Assembly: GCA_025769875.1 (NCBI GenBank)
Contig: JAGFNK010000547.1
Location: 1 to 34,408, forward strand
DNA: 34,408 bases
Direction of reading: 5' to 3'
Source of the DNA: Russula earlei
Lineage: Eukaryota > Basidiomycota > Agaricomycetes > Russulales > Russulaceae
Position numbers and translations under genes: made by a program. Below are positions 1 through 9,105 of this stretch, piece by piece (positions within the stretch are counted from its first letter, which is position 1; every line of letters starts with the position of its first letter). The notes beneath the pieces are model-generated. The model was not told where the DNA came from. It ran no database searches and was given only the letters and a program-made list of their open reading frames with translations.

Positions 1-80
1 GCAAGGTGTAACTGCAAAACAGAGTATTGCATGTGCAACTTTTGACCAGATACACCTCCTACCCCTGACGGAATTACCTT

Positions 81-593
81 GTGGACACCAGGCGATTACC
101 ACCTCCCATTTCAGTAATTCTGGCTCCCAGACACAGAAGATGTGTGACACCTCAGAGAGCTCCCTCTAGAGAAACAGTTCCCAATGCAAGAGGATTCCTT
201 GTTGAAAGACCATTACCTCCTACTCCCCCTGACACCTACGTACCCTTGTTTACCTCTCATATTCCTACACCTGTCATACCTACTCAGCCCTTTGCATCGC
301 CATTTGTTGAATCACCTGATAGTATCGATATTAGAAATACTGAACTTCACTCCTATCTACCAGAACAATCTTTCTTAGCCCTAAACCTACCTATGCATTT
401 AAAGAGGGAACTACTTGAATTCAAGAACTATTGCGCAGAGGCTTGGCATCTTAGAACAACACACTTTGTAGTGTATCAACATCCCACCAGAGAGATAAAC
501 GACTTCGCTATCTCACCAGCAGAATTCGAAGGATACTTGTGGAAAACCCGAGTAGTCTTGACCCAAAGCAGCATCACTGAAGAATACTCCTGA
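81..593 (+). pseudogene. Unrecognised ORF in the 5' part of element 1 (possible gag leader or N-terminus)
   Basis: An open frame of 170 codons precedes the recognisable gag. It is Pro/Thr-rich in its first 90 residues. It then has a more globular part (around residues 100-165, with aromatic and charged residues such as FVVYQHPTREIND) and ends at a TGA. I do not recognise a domain. It lies in frame 0 while the gag piece at 706 is in frame 1, and the stretch between is closed by stops, so either it is a separate short ORF or a frameshift separates it from gag. Element 2 is truncated before this point, so no second copy is available for comparison. It may simply be the decayed N-terminal region of gag. 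Confidence 0.4.
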
Positions 594-705
594 ATCCACT
601 TGAGAAAGCACCAAGGAAGACCCGACACTATCCGACTGAAACCAGCCTACACCATTGCATATCCTTGGAACAACAGCCATTGGACTATAACTGCCGTCTA
701 GATCT

Positions 706-939
706 ATGAGCACTAGGAGAGACATCACTGACGAAGAAGAAAATCTAATCCCACTCCTATTTGAAAACCTCAGCTATGACACCCAGGATCACTGTTACCG
801 AGGAAGATTTGTGGGTACACCTATTATCAACCACGGAAATCTTTCTGACACTTGGTTATACGAAGACGACAACGACGAAGTTACCACCAAACAACTTAAA
901 GCAGCAGCCCCAGGAGCAGAAAACGTTCAAGACTTCAAC
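706..939 (+). pseudogene. gag: Gag polyprotein, N-terminal piece (element 1)
   Basis: This piece opens with MSTRRDITDEEENL and is acidic. Its last residues (KAAAPGAENVQDFN) match the start of the gag region of element 2 on the minus strand (near 20269-20308), which continues directly into PYNYTGLFLD. In element 1 that junction is split by a solo LTR at 940, and gag resumes at 1904-1907 in the continuing frame. Residues 940-972 of the open frame are therefore LTR, not gag. The ATG at 706 is the first in this frame after a TAA at 688, so it is a reasonable but unproven start. Gag forms the virus-like particle around the retrotransposon RNA. Confidence 0.7.
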
Positions 940-1901
940 TGTCATGAACCATTCTCCAGAGAGGGCCCATGAAGGACCCTTCCTTATAGGAGGAAACCCA
1001 GCCTCTATGGTGTCACCCTGTTCACACGAGCAAAAGGGGTGAGTAGAGGTGTCCAGAATATCGCGCGTGCATTGTTGCGCGAGCGATTCTTGGCACAATT
1101 GACATACAGCAAGCCCCACTTAATGGCAACCCTTCTAACAATAAAGGACAGTATTAGGGCCCTTCTAGGGACCCTTTCGGACGACTCTAGGTGCTCTACA
1201 AGGGGTACTAACCTGGTATCAAAGACTCTACAACGCGTTATTAGACCAACTCTAATAACTATAGAATGAACTATAAGGCAATACTAAGGACCTTAATAGA
1301 AGTATTAGGGTCGACTCTAAGGACCCTAATAGAGCTATATAAGGGCCTTATAAGATAACACTATTCCCTAACCAAACTCCAAGTCCTCAAATGACCGGCC
1401 CTAAACTAACTAACAGGAAATGAATCAGGTGCTCACACGTGTACTAGAACAGCAAAAACGTGGACAATGAAAGCTCTTACTCATCAGGAAAAGCCTTCTT
1501 ACTCAGCAGCTTACTGAGCATGACTGAGCATGCTCAGTAAGTGCACCCCGACTTCTTACTCAGCACTCTATTGTGCTTGATAACAAGGTTATGACTTGTT
1601 CTCTATTTAGCAGTTCTCTTGTGGTATATAAGCGCTCAATAAAGTAGCGGACAGTCCTCAGACTGTCCATTTGTTTACGGCACTCTCCATTCCTGGGATA
1701 CTCCTTTAAGGACCGTCCCCTTGTGTCTATCCTGGCCTCCTCTCTGCGAGATTGCTCTACTCTCATGGTAACCGTGCCTCTCTGGTATCTGTTACTACTC
1801 TGGACTTTACTTCTTGCCCACGCCGTCTTGGACGTCTATCAACTCGTCTTCGAGCTTATCCCTCGCTCTTGAACTGGATAGTTCAACAGTGAGTCTTGAC
1901 A
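940..1901 (+). mobile_element. Solo LTR (TGTCATGAACC family), copy 1, 962 bp
   Basis: The element starts TGTCATGAAC and ends GTCTTGACA, giving the TG...CA ends expected of an LTR. It is flanked by an exact 5-bp duplication TCAAC (935-939 and 1902-1906). Comparison with element 2 shows that gag is continuous (QDFN-PYNY) once this block and one TCAAC are removed. No internal domain is present, so it is a solo LTR left by LTR-LTR recombination. It carries TATATAA-like boxes near 1334 and 1623 and a 12-bp hairpin at 1511-1540. Three related copies lie at 4589-5204, 12931-13815 and 13975-14937. The family differs from the LTR of element 1 (17524-18353), though both end in TCTTGACA. Confidence 0.93.
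1511..1540. repeat. Perfect 12-bp inverted repeat (hairpin) in the solo LTR
   Basis: TTACTGAGCATG at 1511-1522 and CATGCTCAGTAA at 1529-1540 are exact inverted repeats around a 6-nt loop. The same hairpin is seen in the other three copies of this LTR family (near 4950-4980, 13291-13322 and 14546-14576). It lies upstream of the downstream TATA-like box near 1623. A role as a protein-binding palindrome or RNA structure is possible but not shown. Confidence 0.75.
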
Positions 1902-2573
1902 TCAACCCCTATAACTACACAGGCCTCTTCCTAGACAGACCAGTCAAGTGGAGCCGTTCTAGAAAACATTGGGTTTACTATAACAATCGAGAAGTCAATT
2001 TTACAGCCAGAACAACTCAAGAAGTTACCACTATCTTAGGAACCGCTCAGAGCACTCGAAGCACTACCCCAGGACCTTCCACCCAGCATAATACCCAATA
2101 ACCTACTCCTCATACCATTAGCAACGTACCACAAGCAGTCCCTCAAACGCTCACTCCAACTAGAATCTAATTACAAGGTTCAGCCCCACCTATTGTTACA
2201 GCTGCAACAACTCAAAACCCCACCATGTCAAGCAATCCACGCCTTGTCAGAACTGCACCAGAACCCTTTGATGGAAAGGCTGATAATGCAGAAGCCTTTT
2301 GGACAGCTTTGGCCAATTATTACTACATCAATGGCAACTCCTTTACAGATGAAAGCAAGAAAGTCGCCACTGCACTAACCCACTTTAAAGTAGGAACACC
2401 CGCCGGAGCATGGGCTAGAGAATAAACCACTAAGGCTATGGCTCGTACAGTAGCAGACTATGGATCATGGGACGATTTCAAGAAAGCCTTTGCCGATCAC
2501 TTCATCCCTGCAGAAGCAGAATTAGCCTCTGCTAACACCATGCACACCTATTATCAAGGGAAACTACCATTTA
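1902..2573 (+). pseudogene. gag: Gag polyprotein, middle piece with Retrotrans_gag core (element 1)
   Basis: After the solo LTR, gag resumes with PYNYTGLFLD. It runs through a Ser/Thr/Pro/Gln-rich linker into the gag core, with PEPFDGKADNAEAFW and later DYGSWDDFKKAFADHF typical of Ty3/gypsy capsid domains. Compared with element 2 it has TAA stops at 2099 and 2168, and a TAA at 2423-2425 where element 2 has CAA. It is cut at KLPF by DNA element C, which entered at the TA at 2572-2573. Element 2 continues here with NEWYQKWLHHASRA, so the insertion point is exact. About 240 bp of gag that should follow are missing between this break and the sliver at 8662-8697. Confidence 0.85.
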
Positions 2574-3165
2574 TTGCTGTTTTCAGCACACTTGGCAGAG
2601 CTTGAATTCTACCCAAATTGGCACAGAAAACCCCCTCAAATGTGCAGGATAAATATCTGTCTCAAAACATTTTCAATTCATATAAAACCTATTGTCCCTG
2701 AATTGCCTGAATAAGGGCTAGGCAGCCCCATTGTTTTCATGAGATTTGAGTGAGAATTGGTGGAGCTGGACTCAAGCCACCTCCACATGTGTATTAGATG
2801 AATTACAACTCAAAATCATGGTCAATATCTATTATTTTGCCCTCATGTTGTACCCATGGGCTATCTTGAGGCAGCCCCATAGTGATTTTTGACTGGGAGG
2901 AGCACCTAGCAGGAATGCGAGAATGTGTTTGTTCATTCAACTGCACTCAGGTTCACACAGATGATAAGAGGACAACAGGGCAACTTTATTCAAGATGGTA
3001 GCATATACAGGTGGGAACTAAGGCTAAGGGACAGGAAAAGCACAAAAGACAGGCATATGAAAGGAAATCTAGACATAAGAAGGGGACCAAAGCTGGACAA
3101 CACGAGGTATTGAGTCATGGTCTCCAGCGGCTGTGGTAGTGGCGTAGTGGCAATTTGTGAAGGAT

Positions 3166-4588
3166 GGCTGAGGCCAGGTGTGGTGACAAGGGGTGTGGTT
3201 GAGTTGCGACGTGAGGGGGAGACAATGCAAAGGAGAGGCTGGAGGGGGGATAGGGAGAGTGTTGGTGGGTGGTTGCTTGGGTGCTGATGGTGCTGCTGAA
3301 TGCGATTGTGGGTGGGATGATTGGAGAGATTGGATGGCAGATGCAAGGTAGAGGAGCAAGGGGGTGTGGATGTAGAAAGGGAGAGCGAAGACAGCAGCAG
3401 GCTGGGAAATGGACGCATAGGCGGTGTGCAGATCTCTGACTAACAAAATGAGAGACTAGTAAAAGGGGAGAAAAAGTGTACTGAAATGTACAGTAGCAAC
3501 ACTGTCCGATGGCAATGAAGATGGTGGCATGGTACAGGGCTCTTTGGTGGTGCATCAGGACTCATCAGTGCATGGTGAAGGCAGGGGCATTGAGGGCAAG
3601 GGTGTGTGGCGGTTGATTGGTGTGAGGTGGCATGCTGGTGGTGGCGATGATGATGCAAGGACAAAGAGGAGATGGCACGAAAGGAATATGCACATATGTA
3701 CTCTTGTAAGTGATTCATGGCCAGCCATATAGCTGTGTGGGTGAGTTGACATCGAGGCCATGCTGAGATGCAAGGGAGGCAAAGGCAAGTGAATCAGTCT
3801 TGAATTGTGACTGAAAGACAGAAAACTCACCCATAAAGTGACCACAAGCAGAATGCACTGAACAAAGGACTTGACAATGTTCATATATGGCATGTTTGAC
3901 CTCAAGAGCAAGAGAATGGGCAAGGTGAAGGTGAGGTGGGTGTGAGAAGCAATGTACAGTGTCCAAGTGATGTGTGGCAGCAAGTGTATGCATATGTGCC
4001 ACTGAATCACTCGGTGTTTGCATTCACATTTGTTTGCCACAAATCACTTACAAGAGTACATATGTGCATATTCCTTTTGTGCCATCTCCTCTTTGTCCTC
4101 ACATCATCATTGTTGCCGCCAGCATGCCACCTTGCCCTCATCAATCACTGCATGCCCTTGCCCTCAACACCCTCACCTTCACCATGCACCAACAAGTCCC
4201 GATGCACCGCTGAAGAGCCCCATACCATGCCGCCATCTTCGTTGCCATTGGATGGTGTTGCTACTGTATGTTTCAGTATGCTTTTTCTCCCCTTTTACTA
4301 GTCTCTCATTTTGTTAGTCAGAGATCTGCACGCCACCTATGCATCCATTTCCCAGCCTGCCACCATCTTCCCTCTCACTTTCTACATCCACACCCCCTTG
4401 CTCCTCTACCTCACATCTGCCATCCAATCTCTCTAATCATCCCACCCACAATCGTGTTCAGCAGCACCATCAGCACCCAAGCAACCACCCACCAGCACTC
4501 TCCCTATCCCCCCTCCAGCCTCTCCTTTGCATTGTCTCCCCCTCATGTCATGACTTGACCACACCCATCATCACACCTGGCCTCAGCC
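3166..4588. repeat. Large inverted repeat (palindrome) inside element C
   Basis: The plus strand at about 3166-3722 is the reverse complement of about 4038-4588, with a spacer of roughly 315 bp (3723-4037). For example, the end of the right arm, GGCCTCAGCC at 4579-4588, is the inverse of GGCTGAGGCC at 3166-3175. The same peptide string (LLLVSHFVSQRSA) is read leftward in the left arm and rightward in the right arm. A third copy of the arm, in the right-arm orientation, is at about 22190-22700. Arms are similar but not identical, so the palindrome is not a recent assembly artefact. Confidence 0.8.
3715..4023 (-). pseudogene. Unrecognised protein fragment in the palindrome spacer
   Basis: On the minus strand an open frame of 102 codons covers the spacer and the start of the left arm. 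It contains HAIYEHCQVLC, FMGEFSVFQSQFKTDSLA and ends LDVNSPTQLYGWP. It is less repetitive than the flanking arms and reads like real protein. The tail DVDSPTQLYGWP recurs on the plus strand near 22195-22230, next to another fragment of the same repeat, so this may be a conserved exon of the parent element. I do not recognise the family. The first Met is arbitrary. Confidence 0.35.
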
Positions 4589-5204
4589 TGTCAAGACTCA
4601 CTGTTGAACAATCCAGTTCAAGAGCAAGGGGTTAGTTCAAAGATGAGTCAATAGACATCCAAGATGGCGTGGGTGAGAAGTAGAGTCCAGAGCAGTAACA
4701 AATACCAGAGAGGTAGGTTACTAGTCAGGTCAAGCAGGTACACAGAGAAGAAGCCAGAGTAGTAAACAAGGGGATGGTCCTTAAAGGAGTATCCCAGGGA
4801 TGGAGAGTGCCGTAAACAAATGGACAGTCTGAGGACTGTCTGTTACTTTATTGAGTGCTTATATACTACAAGAGAACTGCTAAATAGGGAACAAGTCGTA
4901 ACCTTGTTATCAAGCACAATAGAGTGATGAGTTAGAGGTTGGAGTGCACTTACTGAGCATGCTCAGTCATGCTCAGTAATCTGCTGAGTAAGAAGGCTTC
5001 TCTTGATGAGTAAGAGCCTTTATTGTTCACATGTTTACTGTCCTAGTACACGTGCGAAGCACCTGATTCATTTGCTGTTAGTTAGTTTAGGGCCAGTCAT
5101 TTGAGGACTTGTAGTTTGGTTCAGGGAATTTGGTTGCCTATAAGGCCCCTTATATAGTTCTATTAGGGTCTTTAGAGTCGACCCTAATACTAATACTTCT
5201 ATTA
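4589..5204 (-). mobile_element. Truncated LTR (TGTCATGAACC family), copy 2, reverse orientation
   Basis: Reading leftward this is the 3' two-thirds of the solo LTR family. On the plus strand it begins TGTCAAGACTCAC after CAGCC (4584-4588), and matches copy 3 (12931-13815) through the hairpin and the polypyrimidine block. It stops at 5204, where long-TIR element A begins at a TA inside the LTR. The missing 5' part of the LTR, a second CAGCC and the rest of element C do not appear on the far side of A. The lost material is part of the evidence for recombination between two element copies. Confidence 0.82.
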
Positions 5205-8200
5205 TTGCCAGTTTTCAGCGCACTTGGCGGAGCTTGAATTCCACCCAAATCGGCACAGAAACCCCCTCACACATGCGGGATAAATATCTCCCTCAAAACA
5301 GCTTCAATTCATATGAAATTTATTGTCCCTAAATTGCCTGAATGAGGGCTAGGCAGCCCCATTGTTCTCATGAGATTTGAGTGAGAATTGGTGGATCTGG
5401 ACTCAAGCCACCTCCACATGTGTATTAGATGAATTACAACTCAAAATCATGGTCTATATCTATTATTTTTCCCTCATGTTGTACCCATGGGCTGTCTTGA
5501 GGCAGCCCCATAGTGTTTTTGACTCAAGTGTTGTGGTGTGCAACATTGTTTCCAGTGCGATTGGAGTCGTGGCCAGCCACTCATCACCCCTCTCGCCTCT
5601 CAATTCTGACCATCCTTCTTGTTTTTCACAGACAGAGAGGAGTGGGTTGCAAAGAGGGGTCCTATTCTGAACTCTTTCTACTACAGAGTAGCTAGGGTGT
5701 TTTTATATACAGGAGAGAGGTACTAGAGATGAATGGCATGAAAGTGAATCAAGACTGGTTGAGACGGTTGAGGCGGTCGTGAAAGGCTTGAGATGTGAAC
5801 ACGTCTAGTGTGCCGAGGCATGCATGCGCGCATGGTAGGTGGTGAGGGCTGGGCGATGCGATCGAGGTCTTGATGTCGCACGCAAGATGGCTTGTGGTGT
5901 GCCGTTGGTGGACTGCCTGGAACGAGAGGGAGGTGGAAAGGGATGAAAGGGAGCTGAGGTGTCAGTCTCATGTCATGTCGTGTCGCGTTTTCGCATGTGA
6001 TTTCGAGGCCAGCCATAATCTTCCTTACACCTCCCGGGGGCTTGAAACTTTGACCATCCTTGGTCAAGTGTCTGAATGCAAGTGTTTTGAGCCTTTCATG
6101 TCTGAATTGAGGTGGTGGTCGTGGCTGCTTGTGCTGCAGAAGACACGAAGGCAGCTGATCGGTGATGGCGATGATGGAAGAGGCAAGGGCTGATAGGAAC
6201 ATGGAGGTGATGGAGACGAGGGCGGTGGTGACGAGATGGCGGCTGCGTGGTGGTGGTGTTGTCTTATGGTGGTGGCGGCGTGGTTGTCTCCATTGCAGGT
6301 GGTGGCAGCAGGCGTGGACGAGGAGCAAAGGCATAGGTGGTGAGTGTGAGTTCGTAGATAGAGATGTAGGTGGCGAGGACTCGAGAAAGAGGATGTGTGG
6401 GGCGGCTTGCGTGGGGGTGGGATCTGTCGTCTTGCAGCGGTGATGGCAGGGGTCATCTCCACTGCAGGTGTCGGCAGCAGACGTGGGCGAAGAGCGCACG
6501 AACGGATGGGGAGGCAATGTGGGAGGCGGCGTGCGGTGTGCTGTTGGCGTCGGTGACTGCTTCTCCTGCGGCAGCGGCATGGCGGCGGCTTCTGCTCCTG
6601 TTGTGGAGTGTCATGGCTAAGTTCGTGGCCGAGGCCTTCTTGGTCTTCTGGGGTGGTGCTGGTGGTGAGGGGTTGCGATGGTGCGGTGGTGCTGGTGTCA
6701 GCGCGAAACTACTAAAGCGGCGGCTGAGACTGAGAAGACTGAGGCTGAGACTGAGAAGGTGGCGGTGGACTGAGCTGGTGTGACGGTGGAGGCAGACAGG
6801 GTGGAGGCGACGACTGAGGGCGACGAAGGGGCGACAGCAGCTGTGGCTGACAAGGGTGTGGCGGTGGTGGCTTGTGAGATGGTGGTGGAGATGGCGGCAT
6901 GTGGCGCTAAGACGTTGGTGGCTGAGGCTGAGGCTACGGTGGCGGCTGACGAGACTAAGGCAGCTTGCAAGGCTAAGAGCGTGGTGGCAGCGGTTGACTA
7001 ATTTGAAGCTGGGGTGACAGAGACGGCTGGCAAAACTAGGGGCGCAGTGGCGGCGGCTGAGACTGAGAAAGCTGAGGCTAAGGGCAGGGTGGAGACGGCG
7101 GCGGCTGGCGATGCTGGTGCTATGATGGACTGGGCTGAACTGACGAGTATGGGCAAGGCTAAGATGGAGACTGATGCGAAGTCAGCGGCTGGCATGACTG
7201 AGGCTACTGTGGCGACGGACAAGGCGATGGACGAGACTGAGGGTGACAAGACGACTGAGGGCGCGGGAGCAGATGAGACAAAGGCGGGGGTGGCAGACTG
7301 AGGCTGTGAGGGCTGAAGTGGCAGGGCGGCGCTAAAACATCTGTGGGTGAGGTTGAGATGGTGGTTGTGCATGGAGCTGAGACAGTGGCCATAGCAGGCG
7401 ACACTGAGGGCGCGGGAGCTGGTTGGGCAAAGACGGGGACAGTGGTGATAGGCGATGTCACAGCTCAGGCTACGGCGGCGGGGACAGATGAGGTGGCAAC
7501 TGATGGCGAATGCAGGCAATGCTTGGACGGCGAGGGCAGGTGGAGCCAAGGCGATGATGGCTGGCGAGTTGAGGATCGCGGCAGTGAACGAGGTGACAGG
7601 AATGGCAGGACGAGGTGGGAACCGCAGGGACGATGGGCAAGGCAGGCGAGGCAGAGGCGATGGTGCACGATGTAGGGACGGAGGCTGGAGCGGGCATGGG
7701 CGCAGGGTATGTGTAGTTGTCTTCGTCTTCGTCTGCAGAGCAGAGTTGGCGTTCCCGCTGAATGTCACAGGGATGCTGAGAGAATATCTTGAATAGTGTG
7801 TCGAATACTTCTTGGCAATCAACAAAGTGCCTCTGCTGTTCATTGGGGCGCCAGGGGCCGAGACGTTGGGAGACCATCCAGCGGTCGTCCGGGTGGAGTC
7901 CTGAGCCAGAATGACTTGTTGCAATCCTTGTAGCACAGGTGGCATGCATGGACAAGGGGACCACAGATTGCCCTGAAACTCCAGGTAGCATTCGTCTACG
8001 TCTTCCCGGTCACACATGTGGAGTCTTGACGAGGAGGCAATAAGGTCCTCCAGATCCCACTTGAGCTTGAGGTATTCTAACTGAGTCGGCATGCTGAAGG
8101 AGTGCAGCGCATGGTGAAGACAGATGGCAGGTCGACACAGGCAGTGTGACTGGCACGGCTGCGACTGTGGGTGTGGAGGGCCAAATGTGAGTTGGAAGGG

Positions 8201-8661
8201 AGCAGTGCGACTGATGCATCTGAGACAGAGGGTGGTGGGAATGAGGGCAAAGGATGGTCAGAATGGAGAGGTGAGAGGGGTGATGAGTGGCTGGTCGTCA
8301 CTCCAATCACACTGAAAACAATGTTGCACACCACAACACTTGAGTCAAAAACACTATGGGGCTGCCTCAAGACAGCCCATGGGTACAACATGAGGGAAAA
8401 ATAATAGATATAGACCATGATTTTGAGTTGTAATTCATCTAATACACATGTGGAGGTGGCTTGAGTCCAGCTACACCAATTCTCACTCAAATCTCATGAA
8501 AACAATGGGGCTGCCTAGCCCTCATTCAGGCGATTCAGGGACAATACTTTTCATATGAATTGAAGCTGTTTTGAGGGAGATATTCATCCCGCATGTTTGA
8601 GGGGGTTTCTGCGCCGATTTGGGTGGAATTCAAGCTCTGCCAAGTGCACTGAAAACGGCAA
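5205..8661 (-). mobile_element. Long-TIR DNA element A (3457 bp), probably chimeric
   Basis: The element starts TTGCCAGTTTTCAGC after TA (5203-5204) and ends CTGAAAACGGCAA before TA (8662-8663). Its ends form inverted repeats of about 410 bp (5205-about 5617 and about 8252-8661). Its coding strand is minus. It is inverted relative to B: the inner left side of A (the CTACTCTGTAGTAG-type block near 5679-5700 and a TATATA box) equals the inner right side of B. It retains about 500 bp (7725-8250) that B has lost, including the N-terminal part of its ORF. The left flank is LTR sequence and the right flank is gag, so the two flanks do not come from one target site. The superfamily is unassigned; TA targeting would fit Tc1/mariner-like elements, but no DDE/D transposase is visible. 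Confidence 0.8.
5723..8092 (-). pseudogene. Ala/Ser/Pro-rich ORF of long-TIR element A (copy with N-terminal region)
   Basis: Read leftward from the ATG at 8092, the N-terminal region is non-repetitive. One frame has LEYLKLKWDLEDLIASSS and DVDECYLEFQGNLWSPC. A second frame takes over with QQRHFVDCQEVFDTLFKIF and an acidic DEDEDN segment that leads directly into the Ala/Ser/Val/Pro-rich body shared with B and D (SVPTSCTIASASPALPIVPA). Frameshifts near 7880 and 7500-7300 and stops near 6998 and 6698 break it. The body ends near LVVSR, then a Pro/His-rich tail follows. No transposase, nuclease or binding domain is recognised. Preservation of the same frame in other copies suggests a formerly expressed protein, though composition-driven open frames on both strands are a real risk here. 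Confidence 0.5.
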
Positions 8662-8697
8662 TAAACACCCAAGGATCAGACAATCCATTGGAAATTA
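8662..8697 (+). pseudogene. gag: 36-bp sliver of gag between elements A and B
   Basis: The sequence AACACCCAAGGATCAGACAA and the following bases to GGAAAT match element 2 gag at about 19335-19368 (minus strand), encoding the end of LNTQGSDNPLEI. It is bounded on the left by the TA of A (8662-8663) and on the right by the TA of B (8696-8697). It proves that both A and B lie in gag of element 1 and fixes both insertion sites at TA dinucleotides. Confidence 0.88.
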
Positions 8698-9105
8698 TTG
8701 CCGTTTTCAGCGCACTTGGCGGAGCTTGAATTCCACCCAAATCGGCGCAGAAACCCCCTCAAACATGCGGGATGAATATCTCCCTCAAAACAGCTTCAAT
8801 TCATATGAAAAGTATTGTCCCTGAATCGCCTGAATGAGGGCTAGGCAGCCCCATTGTTTTCATGAGATTTGAGTGAGAATTGGTGGAGCTGGACTCAAGC
8901 CACCTCCACATGTGTATTAGATGAATTACAACTCAAAATCATGGTCTATATCTATTATTTTTCCCTCATGTTGTACCCATGGGCTGTCTTGAGGCAGCCC
9001 CATAGTTTTTTTGACTCAAGTGTTGTGGTGTGCAACATTGTTTTCAGTGTGATTGCAGTGACGGCCAGCCACTCATTGCCCCTCTTACCTCTCCATTCTG
9101 ACCAT

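Larger units (their letters stand above)
2574..4588. mobile_element. Long-TIR DNA element C, left end plus internal palindrome; right end lost
   Basis: The left terminus starts TTGCTGTTTTCAGC after a TA (2572-2573) in gag. The first 320 bp (2574-2894) are a diverged copy of the approximately 410-bp terminal repeat of elements A, B and D. The next 200 bp resemble sequence near 30690-30800. A large inverted repeat follows (arms about 3166-3722 and 4038-4588). The right arm is interrupted at 4588 by an LTR. No right terminus is seen, because the far side of that LTR was removed (see element A). Without a transposase ORF, C is a non-autonomous or decayed member. Several open frames in the arms are complementary shadows of the low-complexity palindrome and are not called as genes. 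Confidence 0.68.

Noticed and set aside
3069..3718. Several overlapping His/Pro/Ser-rich ORFs on the minus strand and their mirror images at 4018-4635
   Set aside because: They are shadows in three frames of one low-complexity palindrome. None continues into a recognisable domain.
8869..9105. Open frame starting MSENWWSWTQATSTC, repeated at 5377, 8490 (minus), 11191 (minus) and 20481
   Set aside because: It lies entirely in the terminal repeat of the long-TIR elements. Every terminal repeat contains it because the DNA is copied, and it has no coding signature of its own.
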